Shown here: positions 11,933-19,771 of the stretch, piece after piece
Position numbering within the stretch: position 1 is the first letter of the stretch
Layout: each line of letters begins with the position of its first letter
Assembly: GCF_006442795.2 (NCBI RefSeq)
Contig: NZ_CP083956.1
Span: 1,527,501-1,591,500, forward strand
Source: Mesorhizobium sp. B1-1-8
GTDB lineage: Bacteria; Pseudomonadota; Alphaproteobacteria; Rhizobiales; Rhizobiaceae
Length of the DNA: 64,000 nucleotides
Direction: 5' to 3'
Translations under genes and position numbers: made by a program
The notes under the pieces: model-generated
What the model was told of the DNA's origin: nothing
The model's input: only the letters and a program-made list of their open reading frames with translations
Databases searched by the model: none

Positions 11933-13303
11933 ATGCCTGACAATCTGAACACTTCATTCGCCGGCGCGGACACGCAAAGCTGGCTGAAAACGCATGCGAT
12001 CGCCGAGGTCGAGTGCTTCGTGCCCGATGTCAACGGCGTGCTGCGCGGCAAGACCTTGCCGGTGGCCAAATTCCTCAAGTCGCTCGACGACCGCGCGCTC
12101 TATCTGCCGAGCAGCGCCTTCCTGGTCGCCATAGACGGCCGCTATTCCGGCTCCATCGACGAGAATTTCGCCTACCAGGATCCGGACATGCGCATGGTGC
12201 CGGATCTGCCGACGCTGTGCCTTGCGCCCGGCAATCCGGGCAAAGCCTATGTCTTTTGCGACGCCTTCCACATGGACGACCGGCCATGGATGGCTTCGCC
12301 GCGCCATGTGCTGAGAGCCGTGCTCGACCTCTACCGGCAGCGCGGCTGGCGCGCGGTGATGGCGCCGGAGCTCGAATTCTATCTCATCGCGCCAAACCCC
12401 GATCCGGACCGGCCGCTGACCGCGCCGGTTGGCAGCAATGGCCGTCCGGAAAGCGTGCAGCATCCTTACGACATGCAAGCGCTGGAGGAATTCGAACCGA
12501 TGATGCGCCGGCTCTACGAGCACGCCGCCTTGGCCGGCCTGCCGCTCGACACGCTGATCCACGAATCCGGCACGGCGCAGCTCGAAATCAATTTCCTGCA
12601 TGGCGAACCGCTGGCGCTCGCCGACAAGGTGCTGCTGTTCAAACGCCTGGCCCGACAGGCCGCGCAGGCGAGCGGCATGCATGCCACCTTCATGGCGAAG
12701 CCGATCGCCGCGCAGGCCGGCAGCTCGATGCATCTGCACATGTCGGTTGTCGACGAGAATGGCCAAACATTGTTTGCCGGCAAAGGTGACGGCGACAGCG
12801 AGATGTTTGCGCAGTTCATCGGCGGACTGCAGAAATACATCCCCGAGATCATGCCGCTGTTCGCGCCCAACGTGAATTCGTACCGCCGCATCCGGCCCGG
12901 CCACAGCGCGCCCGCCAATATCGAATGGTCGCACGACAACCGCTCCTGCGGTCTGCGTGTGCCGATGGGCGGCCCCGCCGCGCGCCGCATCGAGAACCGG
13001 TTGCCCGGCGCGGACGCCAATCCCTACCTTGCCATGGCCGGCTCGCTGATCGCCGGCTATCTCGGCGTCGAGGAGAAGCTAGCGCGCTCGGAGGAGGCCT
13101 TCGGCAATGCCTATAAGAGCAAAAGCACACTGCCAAAGACGATGGAGGAAGCGCTCGATCGTTTCGCCGGCTGCGAGCCTGTGCGGGCGCTGCTCGGCGA
13201 GGATTTCTTCCAGACCTACCTGCGCGTGAAGAGCGTCGAGCTCGACCTGTTCCAGAGCGTCGTGACGTCCTGGGAACGCGACCATCTGCTGCTCAAGGTG
13301 TGA
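11933..13303 (+). CDS. Glutamine synthetase-like ligase (PuuA-type), copy 2
   Basis: 456 residues with the glutamine-synthetase catalytic core: APELEFYLIAP, ESGTAQLEINFLHG, GSSMHLHMSVVD, NSYRRIRPGHSAP, RVPMGGPAARRIENRLPGADANPYL. The N-terminal ECFVPDVNGVLRGKTLP is the beta-grasp domain. This type makes gamma-glutamyl-amines, as PuuA does with putrescine. The next gene is a PuuB-like oxidase whose ATG lies 2 bp after this stop, as in puu-type pathways. It is only distantly like copy 1 at 6836-8248, so the two may take different amines. Confidence 0.88.
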   Translation: MPDNLNTSFAGADTQSWLKTHAIAEVECFVPDVNGVLRGKTLPVAKFLKSLDDRALYLPSSAFLVAIDGRYSGSIDENFAYQDPDMRMVPDLPTLCLAPGNPGKAYVFCDAFHMDDRPWMASPRHVLRAVLDLYRQRGWRAVMAPELEFYLIAPNPDPDRPLTAPVGSNGRPESVQHPYDMQALEEFEPMMRRLYEHAALAGLPLDTLIHESGTAQLEINFLHGEPLALADKVLLFKRLARQAAQASGMHATFMAKPIAAQAGSSMHLHMSVVDENGQTLFAGKGDGDSEMFAQFIGGLQKYIPEIMPLFAPNVNSYRRIRPGHSAPANIEWSHDNRSCGLRVPMGGPAARRIENRLPGADANPYLAMAGSLIAGYLGVEEKLARSEEAFGNAYKSKSTLPKTMEEALDRFAGCEPVRALLGEDFFQTYLRVKSVELDLFQSVVTSWERDHLLLKV

Positions 13304-13305
13304 CC

Positions 13306-14607
13306 ATGGCTTCGCGTTCGACAGGTTTCAATTCCGGTCTCGATATCGGCAGATCCTATTACGTCGCTACCGCCAACCCGGCGCCCGACCACCCGGCGCT
13401 TGCCGGCGATGTCGAGGCCGATCTGGTCGTGGTGGGCGGCGGCTGCACGGGTCTGTCGGCGGCGCTGCATGCGGCCGAGCGTGGTCTTAAAGTGGTGCTG
13501 CTCGAAGGCGGCAAGATCGGCTGGGGCGCCTCGGGCCGCAATGGCGGCCAGATCATCCCCGGCTTGCGCAAGGGCGCCAAAGGCCTGGTGAAGACATTCG
13601 GGTCGGAACGGGCAAAGGCGCTGTTCGATCTGGCCTTCGAAGCGCGCGGACTGGTGCTCGACATCATCGAACGCCACGCCATCGACTGCGACCTGAGGCT
13701 CACCGGCCATCTGGTCGGCGCTGTCAACGGCTCGGACATGCGGGATTTCGAGGAAGAAGCGGAGTGCCTCGCCAAGGTGATGAATTTCCCGCATGTCGAG
13801 ATCCTGTCGGCGGCGGAAGCGCGCAAGATGGTGGACACGCCGTATCATGGCGCGGTCTTCGAGAAGCTCGGCGGCCATATGCATCCGTTGAACTACACGC
13901 TCGGGCTGGCGCGTGCCGCATCCGCCGCCGGTGTCGTCATCCACGAGAACTCGGTGGCCGAGAGGCTGGAGCGAGAACCGGGCATACGGGTCTTCACCGA
14001 CAAGGGTTCGGTTCGCGCGAAACATGTCGTGCTGGCAGGCGATGCGCTGCTCAAGGGGCTGGAGCCGCGCGTCAACAGCCGCATCATGCCGGTCGGCAAT
14101 TACATCGTCGCCACCGAGCCGTTGGAGGGCGCACGCAACGTAATCCCTGCCAACGTGGCGGTGTCCGACACGCGCTTCGTCGTCAACTACTACCGGATGT
14201 CGGCGGATGGCCGCCTGCTGTTCGGCGGCGGCGAACGCTATACGCCGTCGCCGCCTTCCGACATTGCCGGCTTCGTGCGGCCGCATATGGAGAAGACCTT
14301 TCCGCAATTGCGCGGCTGCCGCATCGATCATGCCTGGGGCGGGCTGGTGTCGGTGACGACATCGCGCCTGCCGCATGTCGGGCATTATGGCGAGGTCTAT
14401 TTCGCGCATGGCTATTCCGGCAAGGGCGTCATCCTGTCGACGTTGTCAGGCAAGTTGCTCGCCGAAGCGATCACGGGCGATGCCTCGCGGCTCGACCTGT
14501 TCTCGATGCTGACGCCGCTGCCGTTCCCGGGCGGCACGGCACTGCGCGGGCCGCTCTATGTGCTCGGCATGTTGTGGTACGCCATGCGCGACCGCCTCAG
14601 GCACTGA
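13306..14607 (+). CDS. PuuB-like FAD-dependent oxidase
   Basis: 433 residues, DAO fold. FAD motif VVGGGCTGLSAALHAAERG near residue 45, then GWGASGRNGGQIIPG, typical of gamma-glutamylputrescine oxidase (PuuB/OrdL) proteins. The C-terminal GYSGKGVILSTLSGKLLAEA closes the FAD site. It should oxidise the gamma-glutamyl-amine made by the preceding ligase to the aldehyde. The upstream GTG at 13300 overlaps the ligase stop; the ATG at 13306 is preferred. No aldehyde dehydrogenase (PuuC) or gamma-glutamyl hydrolase (PuuD) is seen in the window. Confidence 0.85.
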   Translation: MASRSTGFNSGLDIGRSYYVATANPAPDHPALAGDVEADLVVVGGGCTGLSAALHAAERGLKVVLLEGGKIGWGASGRNGGQIIPGLRKGAKGLVKTFGSERAKALFDLAFEARGLVLDIIERHAIDCDLRLTGHLVGAVNGSDMRDFEEEAECLAKVMNFPHVEILSAAEARKMVDTPYHGAVFEKLGGHMHPLNYTLGLARAASAAGVVIHENSVAERLEREPGIRVFTDKGSVRAKHVVLAGDALLKGLEPRVNSRIMPVGNYIVATEPLEGARNVIPANVAVSDTRFVVNYYRMSADGRLLFGGGERYTPSPPSDIAGFVRPHMEKTFPQLRGCRIDHAWGGLVSVTTSRLPHVGHYGEVYFAHGYSGKGVILSTLSGKLLAEAITGDASRLDLFSMLTPLPFPGGTALRGPLYVLGMLWYAMRDRLRH

Positions 14608-14712
14608 ATCGGCTCTGCTTCCCTGGCAGCCCCGGCGTGGCTAATGTCCTTGGTTCCGGGGGGCGAAATCCCCGGGCGCAGCCGGCATCTGTCTGCCAGT
14701 CAAGGATGAGTG

Positions 14713-15501
14713 ATGAACATCGAGCCCGGCCGACTGACGAAGAAGGAACGACACGAGCTCATCCTGTCGGAAGTCCGGCGTTCGGCATCGATCCGCATTT
14801 CCAAGCTCGCCCGGCGCATCGGCGTTGCCGGCGAGACCATCCGCCGAGATCTGATCGAGCTTGGCCAGGCCGGGCTGATCAACCGTACCTACGGCGGCGC
14901 GACGATCTCGCTGATGACGTCCGAGCCGGTCATTACCGAACGCGGCCTGACCCTGGTCGAGGAGCGCGCCCGCATCGGGCGCGGCGCGGCCAGCCTGGTC
15001 GGGAACGGCCGCATCGTGATGATCGACGGCGGATCGACTACCTACGAGGTGGCGCGCAGCCTCTCGCAACTGGGCCGGGAACTGACGATCATCACCAACT
15101 CGATCGGCGTCGCCTCGGTCGCCGGCGCCAATCCGGGTTTTCGCGTCATCATGTGCCCCGGCACCTATGACAGCCGGGAAGCCAGCGTGCTCGGCGAGGA
15201 CACGGTCGAGTTCGTGCGCCGCTACAATGCCGACATCGCCATCATCGGCGCTTCGGCCGTCAATACCGAAGGTCCGAGCGACATGGTTTCGGGCGCGGCG
15301 GCGGTGAAGCGTGCGATGATGGCGCGGGCGCTCTCGACGATGCTGGTCGTCACCAACGACAAATTCGGCCGCGGCAGCCTGGAGCGGGTCTGCGCCTTGA
15401 GTGAGATCTCCGACGTCGTCACCGACAGCGAGCCGGTGGCGGAGCTGCGTGCGGCAATCGACGAGGCGGGCGTCGGTCTGCATGTCTTTGCCGCTGACTA
15501 G
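14713..15501 (+). CDS. DeoR-family transcriptional regulator
   Basis: 262 residues. The N-terminal DeoR helix-turn-helix is RHELILSEVRRSASIRISKLARRIGVAGETIRRDLIEL, split by the typical recognition helix TIRRDL, and followed by LINRTYGGA. The C-terminal sugar-phosphate sensor has MIDGGSTTYEVARSL and TNSIGVASV. It probably controls the ligase/oxidase pair upstream. Its TAG stop (15499-15501) is part of the CTAG target duplication of the IS element that follows, so the insertion has left the protein intact. Confidence 0.88.
   Translation: MNIEPGRLTKKERHELILSEVRRSASIRISKLARRIGVAGETIRRDLIELGQAGLINRTYGGATISLMTSEPVITERGLTLVEERARIGRGAASLVGNGRIVMIDGGSTTYEVARSLSQLGRELTIITNSIGVASVAGANPGFRVIMCPGTYDSREASVLGEDTVEFVRRYNADIAIIGASAVNTEGPSDMVSGAAAVKRAMMARALSTMLVVTNDKFGRGSLERVCALSEISDVVTDSEPVAELRAAIDEAGVGLHVFAAD
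15498..15501. repeat. Left copy of the CTAG target-site duplication
   Basis: CTAG occurs directly before the left IS end and again at 16506-16509 directly after the right end. It also supplies the stop codons of deoR (plus strand, TAG at 15499-15501) and of the transposase (minus strand, TAG read from 15500 to 15498). Confidence 0.8.
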
Positions 15502-16448
15502 GTGTTTAGTCCCGGCATTTGATGGATTGGATCGAGTCTGAACCGCTCAGGCTCTTTTTTCCAGACATTGCAGATGAACTCGAAGGGAGTGATGCCCTTG
15601 AGGGTCTTCAGTCGCCGGCCGAAATTGTAGGCTGCGACGAAGTCGTTGAGGTGCTGTCGCAATTGGTCGTGATCGTCGTAGTGGAAGCGCTTGACGGTCG
15701 CGTCCTTGATGGTGCGGTTCATTCGCTCGACCTGGCCGTTGGTCCAGGGATGCTTCACCTTGGTGGTACGATGCTCGGTGCCGTTGTCGCGGCAGGTGCG
15801 CCCGAAGATGTGCTCCATGGCGGTGCGGTCCTGCTCGCGGTTTTTGAACTGGACGCCGTTGTCGGTGAGGATCGTGTGGATCTGGTAGGGAACTGCCTGG
15901 ATGAGGTGGCGCAGGAACTCGGCCGCGATCATTTTTGTGGCCCGCGTGTGGAGTTCGACGTAGGTGAACTTGCAGGTTCGGTCGATGGCCACGAAGAGAT
16001 ATAGCTTGCCCTCGGCGGTCTGCACCTCGGCGATGTCGATGTGGAAATAGCCAATCGGATAGGCCTTGAACTTCTTCTTGGGCTGCTTGTCGCCTTCAAC
16101 CTCGGGCAATCTCGAAATGCCATGACGCTGCAGACAGCGATGCAATGACGAGCGCGTCAGGTTCGGGATCGTTGGCTGCAGCGCATAGAGACAATCATCC
16201 AGGGGCAACAGCGTATGCCGGCGGAAAGCGACGATGACAGCCTCTTCCTCGATCGACAGCACCGTCGACTTCGGGGCTTTGGGACCAGTCGGCAGATCAG
16301 CGACCGAAGTTCGCCCCTTCCATTTGGCAACCGTCTTCGGATCGATCCCGTAGCGCTTGGACAGCTTCCTCAGGCTCTCTTGACTATTTTGTATTGCTCG
16401 ACGGATTGCCTCTGTCGTCGTGGCGCGCCCATGCAGAACCTGGCCCAT
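15498..16448 (-). CDS. IS481-family DDE transposase
   Basis: 316 residues. An N-terminal helix-turn-helix (TTTEAIRRAIQNSQESLRKL, then YGIDPKTVAKWKGR) is followed by an rve-type integrase core. The DDE residues are visible as HIDIAE (D), LTDNGVQF (D) and TNGQVERMNRTIK (E). The start at 16448 is chosen for its strong RBS (AAGGAGG, 5 bp spacing); an in-frame ATG lies 15 bp further up. The reading frame crosses the left end of the IS and uses the CTAG duplication as its stop codon. Confidence 0.92.
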   Translation of the reverse strand: MGQVLHGRATTTEAIRRAIQNSQESLRKLSKRYGIDPKTVAKWKGRTSVADLPTGPKAPKSTVLSIEEEAVIVAFRRHTLLPLDDCLYALQPTIPNLTRSSLHRCLQRHGISRLPEVEGDKQPKKKFKAYPIGYFHIDIAEVQTAEGKLYLFVAIDRTCKFTYVELHTRATKMIAAEFLRHLIQAVPYQIHTILTDNGVQFKNREQDRTAMEHIFGRTCRDNGTEHRTTKVKHPWTNGQVERMNRTIKDATVKRFHYDDHDQLRQHLNDFVAAYNFGRRLKTLKGITPFEFICNVWKKEPERFRLDPIHQMPGLNT

Positions 16449-16505
16449 AGTGCCTCCTTCCAATCGGGGGAAAATAATGAACCATTAAAGCCTGGGATGA
16501 AACAC
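15502..16505. mobile_element. IS481-family insertion sequence, 1004 bp
   Basis: The terminal inverted repeats are GTGTTTAGTCCCGGCATTTG at the left and GTGTTTCATCCCAGGCTTTA (reverse complement of the right end), about 75-80% identical. Both ends are flanked by CTAG, which fits the known preference of IS481 for NCTAGN targets. One transposase gene fills the element. Ends, flanks and transposase all look intact, so it may be active. Confidence 0.88.
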
Positions 16506-16509
16506 CTAG
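16506..16509. repeat. Right copy of the CTAG target-site duplication
   Basis: CTAG directly after the right IS end, identical to 15498-15501. Joining the flanks across the IS restores GACTAGAACGTG, the presumed empty site. Confidence 0.8.
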
Positions 16510-16558
16510 AACGTGATGGCGTTTCGTTGAATCGCCATCACAGTCTAACTCTTTGTTG

Positions 16559-16607
16559 GAGCATGATCTTTCTCCGAAAACCGTTCCCACTTTTCGGGAT
16601 CATGCTC
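16559..16607. repeat. 49-bp palindromic repeat, family B, copy 1
   Basis: The outer arms GAGCATGATC / GATCATGCTC are perfect, with inner arms CCGAAAA (16574-16580) / TTTTCGG (16591-16597). A second copy of the same length is at 47312-47360. Here it lies between the IS and the end of the convergent hydrolase gene. Confidence 0.85.
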
Positions 16608-16621
16608 TAATCGTCAGCCCG

Positions 16622-17125
16622 CTAAGCATCTCGGTTGATTAGCGCGATGTGACAGCAGCCGGTGCCGTGGCCTGGCGTCCAGGTGACGTTGGCGAAGCGC
16701 ACGCCGGTCGCCTCGAACAGGCCGCGGTCGAAGGCGCCGGCGATGCGGCAGAGCGCGGCGAGCTTTTCCTCGCCAACGCCGGCTTCGATCCAGGCATCCT
16801 TCAGGGGACAGCGCTTGACCTTGAAGGCGATATGGTCCGGCCCGCGCTCGACATCGGTCGGATACATGCGGCCGTCATCCGGGCTGGCAGCGAGGAACGC
16901 CTGCCCGATCGCCGGCGCGTCATTGGGGCCGAAACCGGCAAAGGCCGCCGCGGCGACCTCGCGGCCACGCTTCTCGATGGTGCGGATCATGACCGCTTCC
17001 GCCTTCTCAGCGCCCAGCTCAGCGGTCAGTTCGTCAAGGAAGAGGCGATAGAGATCGGCGCGGTTGCGAAAGGCGAAATCGAGCTCGCGCGACAGTTTTT
17101 CGGCTCTGGCTGCGGGGTCGGTCAT
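16622..17125 (-). CDS. ATC hydrolase-like protein
   Basis: 167 residues. The C-terminal half, with RCPLKDAWIEAGVGEEKLAALC and GVRFANVTWTPGHGTGCCHI, looks like the L-2-amino-thiazoline-4-carboxylate hydrolase family; that family assignment is from memory. Its best-known members open the thiazoline ring on the way to L-cysteine. The gene is last in a six-gene importer operon and overlaps the ATPase gene before it by 4 bp (ATGA). The substrate is therefore probably what the transporter brings in; inference. Confidence 0.65.
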   Translation of the reverse strand: MTDPAARAEKLSRELDFAFRNRADLYRLFLDELTAELGAEKAEAVMIRTIEKRGREVAAAAFAGFGPNDAPAIGQAFLAASPDDGRMYPTDVERGPDHIAFKVKRCPLKDAWIEAGVGEEKLAALCRIAGAFDRGLFEATGVRFANVTWTPGHGTGCCHIALINRDA

Positions 17126-17898
17126 GATGTGTTCCTATTCAATTTCGGCGTTGCCGCCACCAGCGCCTTGCCGATCGCCGATTGCGGCGCCTCGATGACG
17201 GCCCTGGCATCGCCGCTCTCGGCGATCCGGCCGGCTTCGAGAATGACAACGCGGTGGGCGATGGCGCGCACCACGCCGAGGTCATGCGAAATGAAAAGAT
17301 AGGCGATCCGTTCCTGCCTTTGCAGGTCGAGCAGCAATTCGAGGATTTTTCCGCGCACCGAAACATCGAGCGCCGACACCGCCTCGTCGAGCACGATGAG
17401 CGAGGGTTGCGTGGCAATGGCGCGGGCGATCGCCACGCGCTGACGCTGGCCGCCGGAGATTTCGTGGATAGCGCGCTGGGCAAGGCCGGCATCGAGGCCG
17501 ACGCGGTCCAGCAGTGCCGCGATGCGACGTGGGCGCTCGGAGCGCGAAGTAGTCCCGTGAATGCGCAGCGGATCGTCAAGCATGCGCGCGACCGTGGCGC
17601 GCGGGTTGAAGGCGGCGAGAGGATCCTGAAACACCATCTGGAGACGGGCGCGGCGGGCGCGCAATGCAGCCCCCGAGAGCGCGAGGAAGTCCGCGCCTTC
17701 AAACTCGATGCGGCCGGCGTCGGGCTCGATCAGGCGCAGCAGAAGCCGCGCGATCGTCGACTTGCCGCTGCCGGACGGGCCGGCCAGCGCCAATGTTTCG
17801 CCGGGCCCAATCTCGAAGGAGATGTCGTCGACGGCGGCGAAGGGTTTGCCGCCGCGGCGGTAGCGCTTGGCGAGGTTGGAGACGGTGAGCACGCTCAT
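17122..17898 (-). CDS. Peptide-type ABC ATPase (DppF-like)
   Basis: 258 residues. Walker A GPSGSGKST, Q-loop MVFQDPLAAFNPR, signature [14 protein letters not shown], Walker B LIVLDEA and switch histidine in FISHDLGVV. The FQDP(L/M)xxxNPR form is typical of the oligopeptide/dipeptide/nickel importer ATPases. It overlaps both neighbours by 4 bp, so translation is coupled through the operon. Confidence 0.92.
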   Translation of the reverse strand: MSVLTVSNLAKRYRRGGKPFAAVDDISFEIGPGETLALAGPSGSGKSTIARLLLRLIEPDAGRIEFEGADFLALSGAALRARRARLQMVFQDPLAAFNPRATVARMLDDPLRIHGTTSRSERPRRIAALLDRVGLDAGLAQRAIHEISGGQRQRVAIARAIATQPSLIVLDEAVSALDVSVRGKILELLLDLQRQERIAYLFISHDLGVVRAIAHRVVILEAGRIAESGDARAVIEAPQSAIGKALVAATPKLNRNTS

Positions 17899-18941
17899 GC
17901 GGAGGCGCCTTGCCGGCCGAGCAATGGCTCGGCGTCGAGGCCGAGATGGGCATCGAGGAGCGCGCGAGTGTAGCCATGGCGCGGCGCGTCGATGATTTCT
18001 GTCGTCGTGCCCTGCTCGACCAGCTCGCCATGACGCAGCACGGCGATGCGCTCGGCAAGTGTGGCGGCGAGCGCGATGTCGTGGCTGACGAACAACAGCG
18101 TCATGCCGTCCTCGGCCACCAGCCGGCGGATGAGCGCGACGATCTCGGCCTGCACGACGGTGTCGAGGGAGCTCGTCGCCTCGTCGGCGATCAGTAGCCT
18201 TGGACCGGCGGCGATGGCAGCGGCGATCGCGACGCGCTGCTTCTGGCCGCCGGAGAGCTGGTGGGGGTAGGCGCGGAGGATATCGTCAGGGTTTGGCAAG
18301 CGGACGCGTTCGAGCAGGGCTTTGGCTTTAGCGAGGGATTGCTGCCAGTTAAGGTTGAGATGGGTGTGGGCGACTTCGGCGATCTGCTTGCCGACCGGCA
18401 TCACCGGGTCGAGGCTGGAGGAGGGGTCCTGGAAGATGAAGCCGATGTCGCGGCCGAGGCGGAGGATCGCGCCGCCATGACGGGAAAGCTGGTGCTCTAC
18501 GGCGCCCCTCTCTGTCCTGCCCGTCCTCCGCAGCAGCTGCGCTGCAGCTGCGGAGGGTGCACCGGACATCTCCCCCTCTAGGGGGGAGATTAGCTGGTGA
18601 TCTCCGCCTTCGCCAATTTTCGAAGTCGCAAGAAGAGAGCCAGCGACGGAACTGCCAATCTCCCCCCTTGAGGGGGAGATGTCCGGCAGGACAGAGAGGG
18701 GGGCCTTGGCGCCAGCGGTTGCCGGCAAAGACCACTCAACGAGCCCGTCAACCTCCGACGACCGCGGCAACAACCCCGCAACCGCCAGCGCCAGCGTGCT
18801 CTTGCCCGAGCCGCTTTCGCCGATGATCGCCAGGCGCTCTCCGGCGACAACATCCAGGCTGATGCCCTTCAGCGCCGTTACCTCGACCCTGTCTCGCCGA
18901 TAGCGCACCGAAAGATCGCGGATGGAAACCAGCACCGTCAC
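17895..18941 (-). CDS. Peptide-type ABC ATPase (DppD-like) with in-frame repeat insertion
   Basis: 348 residues from a GTG start at 18941 that overlaps the permease stop (GTGA). Walker A GESGSGKST is at 41-49, the Q-loop glutamine in FIFQDPSSSLDP near 171, signature LSGGQKQRV 229-237, Walker B LIADEA about 250-255 and H-loop FVSHD near 288. Residues about 79-146, between Walker A and the Q-loop, are not ABC sequence: they are the translation of a palindromic repeat (18505-18703) that is intergenic elsewhere. The frame is kept and all catalytic motifs remain, so the protein may still work, but this should be tested. The open frame extends far upstream as a shadow over the permease gene. Confidence 0.88.
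   Translation of the reverse strand: MTVLVSIRDLSVRYRRDRVEVTALKGISLDVVAGERLAIIGESGSGKSTLALAVAGLLPRSSEVDGLVEWSLPATAGAKAPLSVLPDISPSRGEIGSSVAGSLLATSKIGEGGDHQLISPLEGEMSGAPSAAAAQLLRRTGRTERGAVEHQLSRHGGAILRLGRDIGFIFQDPSSSLDPVMPVGKQIAEVAHTHLNLNWQQSLAKAKALLERVRLPNPDDILRAYPHQLSGGQKQRVAIAAAIAAGPRLLIADEATSSLDTVVQAEIVALIRRLVAEDGMTLLFVSHDIALAATLAERIAVLRHGELVEQGTTTEIIDAPRHGYTRALLDAHLGLDAEPLLGRQGASA
18505..18703. repeat. Palindromic repeat, family C, inserted inside an ABC ATPase gene
   Basis: The ends CCCCTCTCTGTCCTGCC (18505-18521) and GGCAGGACAGAGAGGGG (18685-18701) are complementary. The element shares both arms and the core CTTCGCCAATTTTCG with the intergenic copy at 20805-20961. It is 199 bp against 157 bp there; the 42-bp difference is one extra palindrome at 18522-18563. 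It lies fully inside the reading frame of the ATPase. Confidence 0.9.
18522..18563. repeat. 42-bp palindrome nested in the repeat
   Basis: CCTCCGCAG (18525-18533) pairs with CTGCGGAGG (18548-18556). Removing these 42 bases restores the uninterrupted repeat arm (CCTGCC|GGACATC) seen at 20815-20828. 42 is 14 codons, so the frame is kept; it is read as an alanine-rich stretch APSAAAAQLLRRTG. Confidence 0.85.
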
Positions 18942-19771
18942 GACAGGCTCCGCCTTACCGCGGTCGTCTCGACGACGCCTTCGCCGGCCAAGTAGACGCC
19001 GAGCACGGTCAGCACCAGCGCCGCGCCCGGCACGATCGACAGGAACGGCGCTGTGCGCAACACCGCGCGGCCTTCGGCGATCATGCCGCCCCAGGTGACG
19101 CGGTTGGGGTCGCCAAGCCCGAGGAAGGAAAGCGCCGCTTCGGTGAGGATCGCAGCCGCCACGATCACCGAGGACAGCGCCAGAACCGGCGGCAGCGCAT
19201 TGGGCAGCACTTCGCGAAAGGCGATCTCCAGCGGATGCATGCCGATGACGCGGGCGCCGGCGACATAGTCGCGCTCGCGGATCGACAGCACTTCCGCGCG
19301 GGCGACGCGAGCGGGTCCGGTCCAGACGCCGAGCGCAATGGCCGCGATGACGACGCCGAGCGACGGGCCGACGATGCTGACGAAGGCGAGGGCGAGCAGG
19401 AAGCTCGGCACGGTCTGGAAAGCGTCGGTGATGCGCATCAGCACGTCGTCGACGAGGCCGCCGACGAAGCCGGCCAAGGTGCCGACCACCGCGCCGATCA
19501 CCAGCGCTGCCGCAGCCGCCGCCAGCCCGACGGCCAGCGAGGTGCGGGCGCCATGGAACAGCTCGGCCAGCACGTCGCGGCCGAGCCGGTCGGTGCCGAG
19601 CGGCAGCGACCAGTCCTGGAAAGGCGGGCGCAGCGCCGGGCCGGCGATCGCCTGCGGGTCGCCTGGAAAGAGCAAAGGTGCTGCGAGCGCCATGGCGAAC
19701 AGGGCCGCAAGGATGATTGCGCCGGCGATTGCCTCCGGCGTGCGAAAGAAACGATGCAGCCGGCTCATCAA
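18938..19771 (-). CDS. Peptide-type ABC permease (DppC-like)
   Basis: 277 residues. An N-terminal membrane helix (AIAGAIILAALFAMALAAPLLF) is followed by LGTDRLGRDVLAELFHGARTSL, typical of DppC/OppC. The EAA loop is around GARVIGMHPLEIAFREVLPNALPPVL. About six membrane segments. It overlaps its neighbours by 4 bp at both ends. Confidence 0.92.
   Translation of the reverse strand: MMSRLHRFFRTPEAIAGAIILAALFAMALAAPLLFPGDPQAIAGPALRPPFQDWSLPLGTDRLGRDVLAELFHGARTSLAVGLAAAAAALVIGAVVGTLAGFVGGLVDDVLMRITDAFQTVPSFLLALAFVSIVGPSLGVVIAAIALGVWTGPARVARAEVLSIRERDYVAGARVIGMHPLEIAFREVLPNALPPVLALSSVIVAAAILTEAALSFLGLGDPNRVTWGGMIAEGRAVLRTAPFLSIVPGAALVLTVLGVYLAGEGVVETTAVRRSLS

Noticed and set aside
15502..16505. The IS as part of a larger island or composite transposon
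   Set aside because: Only one IS copy and no second IS or integrase is seen in 64 kb; flanking genes look like ordinary chromosome.
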